A DNA stretch of 64,000 bases from Rosa chinensis (lineage: Eukaryota > Streptophyta > Magnoliopsida > Rosales > Rosaceae): assembly GCF_002994745.2 (NCBI RefSeq), contig NC_037089.1, positions 2,830,001-2,894,000 on the forward strand, in the 5' to 3' direction. This document shows, one piece after another, positions 10,488 through 23,750 of the stretch (within the stretch, counting starts at the first letter, position 1; each line of letters begins with the position of its first letter). Below the pieces are notes generated by a model. It saw nothing but the letters and a program-made list of their open reading frames with translations, was not told where the DNA came from and did no database searches. A program made the translations under genes and the position numbers.

Positions 10488-12759
10488 TATATTTTCTCTG
10501 GCCAGGGGGCTTAATCTGACACGAGGGTTCTTAGCACCTACACTAGCTTCAAACAGCCGACACGCACATGATCCACATCCATGAATTTGGCAAACGAAAC
10601 CAAATTGCAATAGTTGTCAACGGTGGAAGATTAAAACCCTCACTGTCAAATAGTGCAGCGAGAAACTTTAAAGTCGAGACACCACTAACTTATCTCTAAT
10701 CAACTTTACGTGTTTTATATGTTGTAAATGAACGTTCTCTCCCACAGAATGAGAGGTGCCCAACTATCGACCCTCAGATTAGCATATCAGATCGGGAATT
10801 GGAATAATAGAGTTAGGATTGTTATAGGTAACTGTTTGATATATAACGATGGATATATGAAATCCAAAAAGAATAATGTTATTAAGGGGTGTAGACCAAT
10901 GAATAAAGTGGTCCCTAAAAATGCCACAGCAAAGATAGTGAGAGATTTATTAATCCTATTGTAGATTGGACGAACCTTTTTTTTTTTTTTGAATAAGGAC
11001 GAACCTTTAATTGACTTAAGATTGAAAGAGATATAAAGCAGAGAAATTGAGTGAAAGAGAGGGTTATGAGAGTTACTTTCTAAGTTATGTGGAGGAGATT
11101 CCATACATATAGTTGTGGGCATTGAACTTACAAAGACAATATTTTCAGACTTAATGTAGACAACCACCCGCTTATAACATTACACTGTTGACTACATATT
11201 AAGCTCAACTTCAGCCCCGTGTGTTCTAGCTCCACATATTCCGTGGGCGCCCATTGGAGAAGATCAATATCTTTCCAATAGGATGATCCAACAAGATTGA
11301 GGAAATCGACTGACTAGTGAGAATCTTATTCATTTGCATTCCTAAAGCTTAATCTTCAATAATGCACTAGCTGACCAATTAAGTTTGTCTTACATTATCT
11401 TTTGTGTTTTTTTTTTTTGGGGTAATTATGTTCCTACATTATCTTATAAGAGTTATTATTGGCTTACAATGCTCTTAATGGTTTGCTATCGGCATCACCT
11501 GCATTTTCCTGGTGCATCCAAACAATATGGCAATATCAAAACGATCATGATGAAGGGATGAGTGGGTACGCAGCGCTTGGATAAGGAAAGCCATGTATAG
11601 GATTAGCAAATGTGAAATATAAGATAAAAGAAGCGAAAAACCTCATATCGATAAAGCCTAAGAGCTAAATATGGAGAATGTTTGTAGCCCTTTAAAAGGT
11701 CTACATTTTCATATATAATATATCGGGGATTGGGGTAAACAATTCGGAGATTGGGTCAGAGATCATATTTTAATCCTCAGCCTTTACCCTTACCGTTACC
11801 ATCCACAGATATAAATTGATACTTTCACTGCAAAGCACAGAGATCATATGCGCTCTTCATTTCTTCTGAAGTGTACAATCCTTACACATGCTACAAACCC
11901 CAGCAAAATCTTGACAATATATTAGGAAAGCAGGCCCAATATTTGAAAAAAAAAAAAAGGACATGTGGCCCAACGCTAAACATATAGACAACCCAGTCCA
12001 AGAATGGTCGGTATAAGGCTTAGTTTTTATTTTTTTTATACGAGCCCAAGCTCAGTTCATCTAGAAAAATGCTAGAGATCACAAATTTTTATGGGTGGTT
12101 ATAGTTAGACCTCTAAATTTGCTATTTAGACCTTCTATACTTAATATACATCTAATTTACTTTTCAGAATACTTGAAAAGCTAAGTAGCTCTCCTTATTT
12201 TTACCAAAACACCCTTGAACATGAGATACAATAATAAGTTACTCTACTTTTTATCTCTATCTTCAACCACGAGAAGAATAATGAATCAAAATCACATAAT
12301 AATGTAATATTGCTCTCTTATGAATATGTCTCTCCTTCACCGAAATTAGTCAAAGGGTTAGTTCTTGATCTTGATATGTTACTAGAATCCCTTTGAATTT
12401 GCTAAAAGAATGATTTCAAGGATTTTAGGTTAGAAGATTTAGTAATAACTATATCATAATATTCAATTAATTTAATTTAAGAAAATTTCAAATCAGATTG
12501 TTTTGAATTTACTTTTGTATTAAATGATAAGCCATGTATAGAAATTATTATTTTTACTTAATTGTTTTAGGTCAATTATAAAACTGTATATATATTGCCA
12601 AGGAAATTCTGGAAAAAGAAAAAAATAATTTAATTGAATGTTATATTTGAGGAGGTAAGAAGAGTAATTTTTTTTTTCATTTTTCTCACTTTGTCCTTAT
12701 TTGTCTTTTCATATAATTTGACAAAATCTATTAATAATTGGAAAAAAAAAATTAAAGGT
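10488..12759. other. Intergenic sequence, nothing recognised
   Basis: A/T-rich with homopolymer A and T runs (for example 10978-10990 and 11950-11960). Short open frames at 10728-10964 and 11167-10787 overlap on opposite strands, lack recognisable domains and look accidental. No RNA gene or further element boundary is visible. Confidence 0.5.
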
Positions 12760-12874
12760 TGTTGTAGAGAAACTGAAATTGAGAGGAGTTTGTTGTGTAT
12801 TCTCATTGATAATAGGGGTCTCTTTATATAGAGAATTACAATGTGTAGAATCCGAATCATACAAGGAAAATAAT
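12760..12874 (-). repeat. Copia LTR, first part of the split copy
   Basis: Starts with TGTTGTAGAGAAACTG and matches 35282-35395 almost base for base. It stops at ATAAT (12870-12874), where the gypsy element begins; the LTR resumes at 28781. On the minus strand this is the 3' part of the 3' LTR. Confidence 0.9.
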
Positions 12875-13405
12875 TGTACTTACACGTACTTACATGAGCA
12901 TTTGCCAAGCATAATTAGCTATAATGAGCCACGCTCATGCTACCGCCAGCGGTACTAATTCCCACCAACAGGGTGACCTACGGAAACACAGCCAAGAATG
13001 CTACTGCCTGAGCCCCAGCTCACCCCCAGATCACCGCCGATGCGCCGCCACACGTCGGGTCAAGATGACATAAGAAGCTCCAGAAGCTGGGAATGGGAAC
13101 TGAAGCACATCAGTCTCACATCGAAAACATGGAAGAGATCAACCTCTTCCCCATCTATAAAAAGTTTTCTCCTCTCTCCTCATTAATTACGCATTTACTA
13201 CTCACCTATTGTTACTCTGCTAATATAAATACATTGACTAACTTAGGCATCGGAGAAGAGAATACCGCCCAACGCGGTCTCCCTTTGACGCCCTTTGTAT
13301 TTCACTTGACAGGTAGCGGAAGTCATCACGTCAATTGAGTAGCGGTCCACCCATCGGGCCAGCGTTAGTAAAGGTTAGGCTACCGCCCAATCTTAAACAT
13401 TATCA
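12875..13405 (+). repeat. Gypsy LTR1 (5')
   Basis: 531 bp, beginning TGTACTTACACG and ending AACATTATCA. A TATA box, TATAAAA at about 13156-13162, lies where a promoter would be expected. One base later comes the primer-site-like sequence TGGCGCCGTCTGTGGGAA. Confidence 0.9.
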
Positions 13406-13406
13406 T

Positions 13407-13424
13407 TGGCGCCGTCTGTGGGAA
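13407..13424 (+). promoter_or_regulatory. Primer-binding site of the gypsy element
   Basis: TGGCGCCGTCTGTGGGAA directly follows the 5' LTR. It is of the TGGCGCCG type seen in many plant Ty3/gypsy elements of the Tat/Athila branch. The same sequence follows LTR2 at about 24283-24300. The cognate tRNA was not checked. Confidence 0.75.
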
Positions 13425-13458
13425 TCCTTGAACGAAAGGCCATCCCATTACATCCACC

Positions 13459-15451
13459 ATGACTAACGGTAGCGGGAGAAATGCTGAGGAGCCGGCAGAT
13501 CAATCCGCCAATCCCCACCCCTCCAACCCTGCGACTGACGTTAATCCAACGGTCAACATTAACCACGCATTATTCAACACTCCAATCAACCCTAGCATAG
13601 AGCCTCCAGCAACGCATCAGGTCCCACCCAACCACATCACAGCGGAAACTCGACCTAGCAGCAGTCATCCACCTGGTCAAGACCTCGCCGCCATGTACGA
13701 GTTAGCACTAGCGGATCTCCACAAGGCAAACAAAGAGCGCGAACAAGAGCGCAGGGAATAGGCCGAGGCCCAAAAGCAGGTGGTCAGTTTGATGTCAAAG
13801 TTCGACGAACTGAAGAGGGCGCTGGAAGCAAACGCCAACCCAGCACAGAGTGAGCAATCACAGAGCACGAGGTGTAGACGACCCAACGTCGGCACATTCC
13901 CAGCAATACAAATGCAAATACCATTGAACCCACCTGAGCTATTGGGAATGGGTCCACCTCCGCCACCCCGACTAATGTTGGAGCAAGATGAAGAATCCCA
14001 ACCATGCACTATCCGCTCCGCAGCCAGGGTTAGAACAGAGGGAAATCCACCTACTCCCAGGCGGGAACTGGTCCAGTAGAACCTCCAGGTGGGATCCTCC
14101 GACGGGGCAACCGCCCTAATCCTCGAAAAAGTGCAGCAACTCGAGCAAAGGCTAGCCAGGACAGAAGCAGGCGCCCCAGCGCCAACTCAAAATCCGCTGT
14201 TTGCATCAAGACCTGTACCATTCACCACCAGAATCTTGCAGGCCGTCAGACCAACACATGCAAAAACACTAAAGATGCCCCAGTTCAGCGGTTTGACGGA
14301 CCCCTTCGTCCACATAGACACCTTCAAGAAAGTAACAAACAATAAGGGATTCGACGACGCCACCATTTGTCATCTATTTAGTGAAATGCTAGATAGTGAG
14401 GCGATGAGCTGGTTTTTCGACTGTCCGCTAGGATCCATAGACTCATTCCATGCATTACCAAAGGCTTTCTTGTCAAGATTCATCCTGTTGGCCGCCGGAT
14501 ATCACAACACATGTCAGCTATTCAACATCAAGCAGAGCACTGACGAAACGCTAAAGGCCTTCGTCACCAGGTGGAGAGCGGCGACATCCAAGTGCCGCGA
14601 CCTCGACAAGACAATGGCTTTGGCCGCCTTCAAGCATGGGCTCCTAAAGGGACCATTTCTCTATCATCTCAACTACAATCATACAAATGCCGCATATGAC
14701 CATGTCATGAGCGAGGCCGTCCTCCACGCGCAGGCGGAGTTCATTACATATGGAGAGACCCCGCCACCTCCGCCAACAAAACCCGTTCAACCTGCCTCCA
14801 GACAACAGGAAACCCCTAACAAGCCTCCTGCCACTCCACCAAATGACAAGAAAAGAGAATGGCAGTAGGGCGGCTACCAGAACAAGCGACAAAGGGATAA
14901 GCACTATCACAAGGGCAATCGCTCAACCCACGGGGATAACCGTAACAAGCAGGCGGAAACTTCCAAGCAAGATGCAGTGCTCACAGTCCTCACAGCCACG
15001 TATGAAGAAATATACGATCAGTGTAAGGACTAGATTCCGCCACCACCACCACCAAGGAAATACCCAAGAACGGGCAAGCCACGAAACACTGGCAAGTGGT
15101 GCAAGTACCACGAGGATAGTGGCCACAACACCAATAATTGCAATACTCTTAAAACTTCAATCTAAACTTTGTATTGTGACGGTAAGTTGGAGCAATTCAA
15201 GGCGCGACAACCACCACCGGTGGTTGCCAACATCGAGCCCATGCGTCACATTAACACTATCGATGACGGGACCCCCATCACCAACATGTCTCACAGAGCA
15301 AGAAAGCGATATGCACGCGCTAACTACCCAAGGAAGTTTGCAACATCCGCTACTAGCGTTCCGCCAAACAACCAAAATCTAAATGGGAACCCATCACCTT
15401 CTCTGAGGAGGAGGAGCGAGGAGTACATCTCCCCCACGACTATCCATTCTT
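13459..15451 (+). pseudogene. Gypsy gag (copy 1), broken
   Basis: The frame opens with ATG at 13459, 53 bases after the LTR. The N-terminal part is proline/asparagine-rich, then a charged coiled-coil stretch (about 13680-13840). The retrotransposon Gag domain follows at about 14270-14760 (segments with FVHIDTFKKVT, AMSWFF and FVTRWRAAT). After it come a basic Q/H-rich tail and a knuckle-like CKYHEDSGHNTNNC at about 15095-15140. In-frame stops are TAG 13759, TAG 14077, TAG 14866, TAG 15031 and TAA 15163; the four TAGs fit CAG glutamine codons (neighbours RRE-AEAQ, LVQ-NLQ, EWQ-GGYQ, CKD-IPPP). A frameshift between about 15170 and 15384 leads into pol. It would form the virus-like particle core in a live element. 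Confidence 0.85.
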
Positions 15452-18400
15452 GATTGATGCCATGCTCGACAAATGGTCAGTGGGAAGGGTCCTCGTTGAT
15501 AGCGGATCCGCTATCAATGTCATCTTCAATGGCTGCTACGGCCAACTCCAGCGGAACAAAAAGTTGCTCCAGGATCACGAGCCCTTGCTCAGCTTCTCCG
15601 GCGACATCACACAACCGCTAGGTTCTGACTATATGCACCTAGCCATTGGCGCTAGTCCATGCACATCAGAAATTCATACAGAATTCATCATCGTTGACTG
15701 CTTCAGTTCATATAACGACATCATTGGTCGATCGGCACTCAACAAGCTGAAATGCATCATAGCCGGATATATGCTTCTCATGAAGTTCCCCACACCCAAT
15801 GGGATAAGCTGCGTGAAGGGTAGTCAGCAACTAGCACGAGAATGTTACTCAACAACTGTAGCACGGTCGACACGCTGCGATGAAATCCTAACAGTAAGAA
15901 ATCATATGCCACCGGCCATCATCTTTGAAGATCCCAGGGATGACGAGGAGAAATACGTAAGAAAGGAGCCTGTAAACCCAGAAACATCCTCGAGGGTTAT
16001 CAGCATCTCCGCCGAACATCCAGAGCAGACAGTCCGAATAGGCGCTCAGCTAGCCCCAGAGATAGCGGCAGAGCTCACTCAATTTCTACGTGACAACGCC
16101 ACCGTCTTTGCATGGTCTTATGCTGACATGCCGAGCATCTCCTCTGAGATCATTACACACAAGTTGAGCATAAAACCATCTTTCTACCCAGTCAAACAAC
16201 TACGACGGGCCTTTGATGAGGAAAGATATCGTGCAATTGGCTTAGAAGTAGCCAAGATCCAGGGCATTGGTTTCATCTACCAGGTGAATTACCCTCAGTG
16301 GATTTCCAATCTGGTCATGGTAAAGAAACCTAGAGGAAAGTGGCGGATGTGTGTCGACTTCAAGGCCCTCAACAAGGCGTGCCCCAAGGATAGTTTCCTG
16401 CTACCCCGCATTAATCAACTGGTCGACGCAATCGCTGGACACGAGTTGCTCAGGATGATGGACGCCTTCTCCGGCTATAATCAGATCAAGATGCACCCCG
16501 GCGACCAGGAATGCACCACCTTCACCACCGACAAGAGCCTATACTATTACAATGTCGTGCCCTTCGGTTTGAAGAATGCTGGTGGTACTTATCAGCGGTT
16601 GATGAATGCCATGTTCGCTGAGCATCTTGGCAAGATCATTGAGGTCTACGTGGACGACATGTTAGTCAAAAGCATCAAAGCCAGCGGACACGTGGCAAAC
16701 CTCAGGATTATATTCTCCATCCTCTTGGCCTATGGTATGCGCCTCAACCCAGAAAAGTGTTTCTTTGGCGTCACCGCCAGCAAGTTTCTGGGGTACATTG
16801 TCAGTGAACGGGGCATAGAGACCAATCCTGACAAGGTGCAAGCCATCCTCAACATGAAGGCTCCGGAATGGAAGGTGCACGTTCAGAGCCTCCAAGGCAA
16901 ACCAACTGCCCTCTCTCGGTTCATCTCCAGACTCACCGACAGGTGCCTCCCATTTTTCAAAGTTTTGAAGATGACCCACAAGAAAGTAATTGACTGGACC
17001 CCAGACTGTGAGGCGGCGTTCTAGAGCTTAAAGGAATACTTGGCAGCAGTCCTACTTCTGTCCATCCCTGTACAGGGGGAGATATTGTACATCTACCTAG
17101 CGGTATCACAATCAGCGGTTAGTTGCGCCATTGTGCGACGAGAGAACCATGAGGAGCTCCCAGTCTTCTACGCCGGCAGAGGCATGAATGGGGCAGAGAC
17201 AAGATACTCCCCATTGGAGCAGCTCGCTCTCGCACTCATCGTCTCCACTAGGCAACTCCGCCAGTACTTTCAGGCCCACATAATTCATGTACTAACAAAT
17301 TAGCCGCTGAAGCAGGTGATGCAGAACCCTGAACATTCCGGACGCCTCATCAAGTGCGTCATCGAGCTCAGTAAGTTTGATATCTAGTACAAACCGAGAA
17401 CCGCCATGAAGGGCCAGGCGGTGGAGGATTTCATCGCTGAGCCCACTGAGCGTCAGGATGAACCCAGCCCGGAAGCGGAGGTCAACACAGAAATGGTAAC
17501 CGCTGAGAAAGCAGTCCCCGAGCAACGGTCAGTCTGGAACCTCCATGTAAACGGCTCCACCTGCGTCAAAGCCTGTGGCATCGTAGTTATCTTGACGGGG
17601 CCAGGGGTACTCGACGTGGAATACGTATTAAAATTCAATTTCACAGCCTCAAACAACATGGCGGAGTATGAAGCGCTCATTGCTGGATTACTCCTCGCCA
17701 TCAACTCAGGGGCTGACAGCGTTAACATATTCAGCGACTCCTAGCTAGTCGTCAACCAAGTCAACGACACTTTCCAAGCCAAAGTCAAACAGTTTGCGGC
17801 ATACTTGGGATACGTCAAGACGCTTCTCAGGAAGTTCAAGTTCCATACTATCACACAAATCCCCAGAGAGAAGAACGCCAAGGTTGATTCCCTGGCAAGG
17901 TTGGCAACCGCTCAACCGCACCAGAGTCCAGCGGATACAATGGTAGAGGTCCTCGATAAGCCAAGCATCACCAAAACTCTAGCAGAAATCTTCAACATTG
18001 AGATCAATCCCAGCTGGATGGACTAGATAATTGAGTACAAGGTCACTGAAACACTGCCAACCGACAAAGTCGAAGCGCGGCAACTTAAGCAGAGAGCAAC
18101 CTGCTACAACATCCAGAATGGCAAACTTTATTGCCAAGGGTTCACCCATCCCAACCTTCGGTGTCTGACCCCTGAGGAAGGCAAGGTTGTTCTATCAATG
18201 ATACACGCTAGAGAGTGAGGCAACCACTCGGGCGCCAGATCATTGGCAAATAGCACAATGCGACAGGGATATTTTTGGCCCACACTAGGCGACGACGCCA
18301 GACAAGTCTCACGGTCGTGCCACAAGTGTCAACAATACGCCGACCTACCCCACGCCCCAGCGGAGCCCCTCGCCATCATCATCGGTCCATGGATCCATTC

Positions 18401-19232
18401 CACTTGGGGCCTCGACCTACTGGGCAAGTTTCCAAACGCCAAAGGTCAATTCAAAAACATCATTGTCGCCATCGACTACAACAGCAAGTGGATAAAGGCA
18501 GAACCGCTGACGGCAATAACTACCGCTAAGGTAACCCACTTCCTCTGGAAGAACATCTACTGCCGCTACGGAGTCCTTCACACAATCATCACAGATAATG
18601 GCACACAGTTCAACAACAAGGAACTCATATCCTTCACCGCCAACCTGGGCACTAAGATGAGCTTCGCATCCGTCGCTCACCCCCAAACCAACGGCCAAGT
18701 TGAAGCAGCAAACAAGATAATCAAGAGGCTGCTCAAAAAGAAGCTCGACGACGCCAAGGGTTTATGGGCTTAAAAACTCCCAGAAGTTTTGTGGGCCATC
18801 CGAACTACCCCAACTTCCGCCACGGGCGAAACACCATTTGTATGATGTTCGGCACTGAGGCAGTCCTACCCATTGAGGTCACATAACCTACCGCCAGAGT
18901 CGAGGGCTACCGCTCTGAGACCAACGGCGAAGGCAAACCTCGACAAAGACCTCCTCGAAGAGAAACGCCACAGAGCCCATGTACACAACTTGCAAAACAA
19001 GCAACGAATATCACGTTTTTATAACGCCAGAGTCAAAGCCAGGAACCTCCAACTTGGGGACTGGGTCATGAAGGAAGTCATTCCACCACCAATGGCACTC
19101 CGCCCAACTTGGGAAGGACCATACAAAATTGTGGAGGTCGTCAGCCCTGACACCTTCTACTTAATGGACAAGGATGACGTCACCACGACCCACCCTTGGA
19201 ATACCGAACACCTTCGGTATTATTACAAATAA
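15384..19232 (+). pseudogene. Gypsy pol (copy 1): protease, RT, RNase H, integrase; broken
   Basis: The domain order supports Ty3/gypsy. The aspartic protease has VLVDSGSAINVIF (about 15492-15530). The reverse transcriptase runs from about 16280 to 16680, with the YVDD catalytic motif at about 16645. RNase H follows (about 16990-17300), then a second, archaeal-type RNase H region (17530-17920) typical of Tat elements. The integrase has a zinc-binding HHCC region (about 18200-18330), a core with LDLLG, TDNGTQF and a Glu in NGQVEAANK (18410-18730), and a C-terminal part ending at 19232. Stops: TAG 17022, 17301, 17385, 17742 and 18024, TGA 18216, TAA 18771; a frameshift near 18840 and a return near 18870. 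Most TAGs sit where the family has glutamine (for example SDS-stop-LVVNQV). There is no intact product. Confidence 0.9.
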
Positions 19233-19845
19233 TTATGCCGTTACCCAAGAGCATCTTGACTTAGCTAAATTTTTGTTCCATATTTAGCTAAGGGAAGTTA
19301 CCCAACGGATACAACCCCGCTTTTGTAAACGCTGATCAATCAGCTATCAATGAAACGAGGAATTATTCAAACCATTGTCACCAAGTCCAGCACAAGAATT
19401 AACTGGCAAACCAACAACATTCCGCGGACCATGTCCGCTACATCGTGCACTTGGAACCATTTAATTCCTTTAATGTTTCGTTGACTAGCAAAAGCACAAA
19501 TCAAACCTTTAGCGGTATACCAACATTCAAACAACACAATCAGTAGACGCAATCCCATACTTGGCAAAATTTCGGAAGAAATAGCAATACTTCATATATC
19601 TAGGGTCGGGACTCCCCGCCCAAAAATATTGTCAAGTTACAAAAAAAAAAAAAAAGCCTCAGCGGCATTGCATTACAAAAAAAAAAAAAGCTAGGGAACT
19701 GGCGGTCTTCAAGGATTGTCGAGATCGTCAGCAGCAGTCTCTTTGCCCACTGGCGGCTGAGCAATAGCCATGCGACTGGTCTGGTCTGAGCCATGAGCAG
19801 TGGGGCTCGGTGTCATGATGGTCCCATCAAGGCGGGTGTGAGCCT
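19233..19845. other. Spacer between gypsy pol and the antisense ORF
   Basis: Non-coding, with two A-rich runs near 19640-19690 (poly-T on the minus strand). It would form the 3' untranslated part of both pol (+) and the antisense reading frame (-). Confidence 0.5.
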
Positions 19846-22254
19846 CTAGAACATTGGCCCGGGACACTTCAGACTAAGTGGACATCGGGGTCCGCTGAGG
19901 GTTATCCACCGGGCATGATCACTCTCTCCGCTACCAGAGCGCACCCTACCTGGATCAGCGGAAGGCCCTCCTGCCTGCACGGGCTGCACGGGCGGCCGAC
20001 TTGGTGTGCTCGCAAACTGAGACGCCTTCACCCAGTCAATGGTGCCCTTCTGCTTCAGCAACTCCAGATTGGCAGCAGTACCCCGCTTCGCCGCCTCCAT
20101 CATGGTACGCTGATACTCCACAAACTGCTTAAACGCCTCTACGGCGGCGGCCTCATTGCGATCTTTCTCAGCATTCAGCCGGGCTACCTCAGCCTCCAAC
20201 CTTTTCAACTCCGTGGCCTTGGCGGCAGAATCTTTCTGAAGGATGTCGACCTTCTTGCCCTTAGTCACCACCTGCTCCTTCAGTAGAGCCATATCTTGCT
20301 CGAGCCGGTTAATCTTGTCATTCTGCTCAAGATTTTCTCAATGGCTACGCTAAACTTACCGCGGGCATCTAATGAATCACACTCCGCCTTGGTCAGCCGC
20401 CGCTCTTTATCCGCCAACTGCCCTTAAAGACCTTCAAGTTCCTCCCGCAGTTGCCGCTCGGCCTCAGGCTGCTTTGACACCGCCAAGAACAGCTCATGCA
20501 GCCCGATAGACAAATGGCAAAACTCCGAGCTGAACGGCGATTGTTGAACAGCAGTTGAGCGGACCGTCCTATCCAATCCGCCAAAGCCCAGCCTCTCGCA
20601 TATGTGGAACAGGAATTCCCGCTCCGGATAGGTCAAAAACTCCGCGTAGGCGGAGAATGAGTCCAGCCAGCCCTGCTGTGCTTCCCCAGCCACCACTACG
20701 GTCACCTGCTGGGAGGCCTGCTTCGTCTTCTTCTTCTGGCGGGCCTCAATGGTTTCCATGTCATCAGCCTTATCCTCTTCTTCATTGTAGTTCTGATGCC
20801 GCTTCCTTTGCAGAACCGCCCGTGTAGTACCAGCGGCGGCAAGCCTTGAGGCTACTTGTGGCTCCAACCCCGCAATAGTAGCGGTTTCTTGCCTCGAAAC
20901 CCCGCGCTCCCTCTGGGACCCACGTAGGGTGGCGGGCGCTCTCTCTTTCAGCTGTGCAGTGGTAGCAGGTACTTGGCTCTCTCCGACAACCCTGCGATCG
21001 GCTCCAGCTCCCGCCTGAACCACAGGCGAACCGTCAGGGCCAAGATGCGAGTGGTGCGGCATTGGCAGCACCACTGGAGCCTCCAACTGGCTCACCGCCA
21101 GTGTTTGGGGTCGACGACTGTGTGTTGGGCCGCCAGCCCAGCGGCGTACATGCCCTCCAAAAAATCAGTCAACTTTGCGCGGTCCATAGCTTTGGCAAAT
21201 GCGTCGCGACTCGCTTTGTTGCCCGGCGAAGAATCTAAAAAAAAAAAAAAAAAAACATAGTTAGCCCTATACAAACTTAGGGCACAGATTAGCGGAAGAC
21301 ACTTACCAAGTGCGCGAGTTAACTCTTGACGGACTAACAACTCCCAGCCGGTGAGAAGACATAGGTCAAGCAGATTGCAATTCCGCCAACAACCTCTAAT
21401 CCTCGCCACGCGACACTCTTCCTCGCGGGTCAAAGTATACCGCAAGCCCGCTACAAAAAAGAAGGGGAGTTAATGATTAGAACAAAATGAAGCACAACAC
21501 AAACAAAAACCGCCAACTTTGGGCAGCGGAGATTGGCGGCAAACTCGGATAGGTTGGAACTCCGACTTAATCCTGAACGACGGCACCCCCTCATTCAACC
21601 CCGCTTGGTATTCCCACACCGTCGTGGCAACACAGAAGGTGCCCCGCCAGGCAGACATGGAGTCCTTCAAATTCTTAATTAGCTTGGGCGCCCCCTGGCG
21701 GCAGCTCAAGTTCACCTGCCCGCTGCAACCTTGGCGCTTCACGTACACCAACTCGTAGCAGTGCAGCACCTCTGCCACAGTTGGACCCTCGCAGCTAGAC
21801 AAGCGCTATAGCGAGTTGAGCGCCATCAGCAGCCGCCACATATTAGGGCAAACCTGCCCAAAGGCGACGCCAAACTCGCATACCAGGATCTGGAGGTTGG
21901 GGGTAGCGGCAAGGTGACACCTTGGCGGAAGATGGCCTCATGGACGGCCGCATACCCCGCCGGCAGAATGGAAGCCTTTTCCTCGGCGGTCGGTGGACGC
22001 AGCTTCACCACTCTGGGCAGGCGGAAGACCCGCTTCATACGTTGGACGGCGGCCACAGTCATAGGCCCTCCTGGCTCATCCACGGCGGTACCGTCACTTA
22101 AAACCCAGGTGGACTCTATTTCTCCACCGCCAGTCTCTCCCTCGTCAGCAGAACCGCTAGCGGCGCTATTGCTCGCTAACCTCTCCTCCCGCCTATTTTG
22201 AGCGGCGGCCTTCTCCCTCGCCCTAGAACTCTCTGGACGACCGACAAGACCCAT
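19846..22254 (-). pseudogene. Antisense extra ORF of the gypsy element, with introns; broken
   Basis: This is a chain of open segments on the strand opposite gag-pol: 22254-21826, 21802-21470, 21445-21092, 21095-20424 and 20292-19846. A GT-AG intron is well marked (donor at about 21304, long T-tract acceptor at about 21237). A second acceptor with a T-rich tract lies near 21452. The product would begin MGLVGRPESSRAR. It would contain a globular part with conserved-looking Trp/Cys positions (about 21800-21550), a basic KRKRHQNY-type segment near 20800, a helical segment (20640-20430) and a long coiled coil (20330-20050). Extra ORFs, some antisense, between pol and the 3' LTR are known in plant Tat-type gypsy elements; their role is not established. 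The stop at 21092 and frameshifts near 20400 show decay. I do not recognise a catalytic motif. Confidence 0.6.
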
Positions 22255-23750
22255 GGAAACTTCCTAAGGTATGGTCTGTAGCGGGACGCTGTCTAGCGGT
22301 TCGGACAGTGAGCTTCCTGCAGGGGCAGACGGACGCAACGAGTCAATAAACATCCTATCCGCCACGCTGAGCGACACGTCAGACCCAAAATCCTCACTGC
22401 TCGAGATTTCTATGACGCTAGCCATCACAAACCTTAAAACCCAGGTAAGTTAGTTCCAAATTGATCTACACTAACCCCTTAACAGTTTTCAGTCAAGAAC
22501 ATTTACCCAGAAAGCACCAAAACAAGAACACAACGCATATATACCCAAAACCCAGATTCGACCATCTAGCTAACAGATAAATCCCAAACCCCGATCAAAC
22601 ACATACACCCACCCCCAGAACCCAGTCTAGACCCTCAAACACAACAGGGACTGCTAAAACTCAATACAAATTGCAAACACATAAACTGAAAAACGAAAAA
22701 CCCAATAAAACAGGGATGGGTTCAGATTACCAACCTCGAAGATGAAAATTCTGGTACGCTCGAGGACACTTGTCTTCGCTGCAAGAGGTCTTCGTCCTCC
22801 GCAGATCGACAACTTCACGGAATTGCTGAATCTTCTTCTCGGATAACAAATGGTAGCTTAAAGACAACGATATCAGTTCAAAATGCAAAGTGTTGAACCA
22901 CTCGGTTTCCCTCTTTTTTATGTCAACATCAAACAAATCTCCGCCGTCCGCTGAAAAACGACATCACACGACAACCGTACACGTGGTCCACGATCGTCTC
23001 GGTTACAAAATCAATAATCACTCGCATTAATGGCGAGGAGACGGCCGTGCTGTAGAGACGTTATTCCACACGCTAGCCCAATACATGTTGGCCATGTGTC
23101 GGGCACCGTCAAACGAAGCGTCTAGCCAAAGCAACAATCGAAAATGCAGGTAACAAATCGTGAAAAGCGAGACAGTCTCCTCTAAGCGCAACACTGCTAG
23201 CAGAACTTCTCCCTGTCTTCCATCAGGCAAAATACTCTCAACTAACATCAACACCGCTAGTCGAGTTCACAAAGAGATCCCCGTAAAGCTTCTAACAGCT
23301 CTCAATCAGTGGAGGGATGTCCGCCAACGACGCTTCCCAAGGCAATGCCTCCCTCTGACAATGACCGCCACGCGGCGTTGTAGTCAAGCAATGTCCCTCC
23401 GGGACAAGTAAGGGGTCATGTCAACAGTCTTCGATAGCCCTGATCAGGCACATTAACCCCCGACACTAGGGAACCAAAGATTGGGCTCGCTACCCAACAC
23501 CCTCTGCTCAGCGCAGCTTCCCCTCAACAAACAATGTACTAGCCAAAACTGAGGTCTATCTTAGCCGGGCAGTGGGGGACTCCCTGGGGGGCCTAGCAGG
23601 GGCCCACCCGAAGGGGTATAAAGCGTTTTCTTAGTAAATCCATGGTTGACAACGCACTGACGCTAATTATGCTTTTGCAAGTCTAGCTGAAGTAACGCTT
23701 CAACCGCTAGGCAACTCCCCAACCAAGATTGCCCTCCTTGACTGGGGACT
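22255..23750. other. Gypsy 3' non-coding region and polypurine tract
   Basis: This is presumably the promoter side of the antisense ORF and the 3' end of the sense element. From about 23465 to 23750 it is repeated before LTR3 (28001-28258), which confirms it as element sequence. It includes a G-rich stretch at 23570-23625 (GGGGGACTCCCTGGGGGG). The purine-rich GACTGGGGACT next to LTR2 is a candidate plus-strand primer. No coding region is supported. Confidence 0.55.

Noticed and set aside
13677..14009. A 110-codon minus-strand frame repeated at 24553-24885
   Set aside because: Its conservation between the two places only reflects the duplicated gag DNA; it is antisense to gag.
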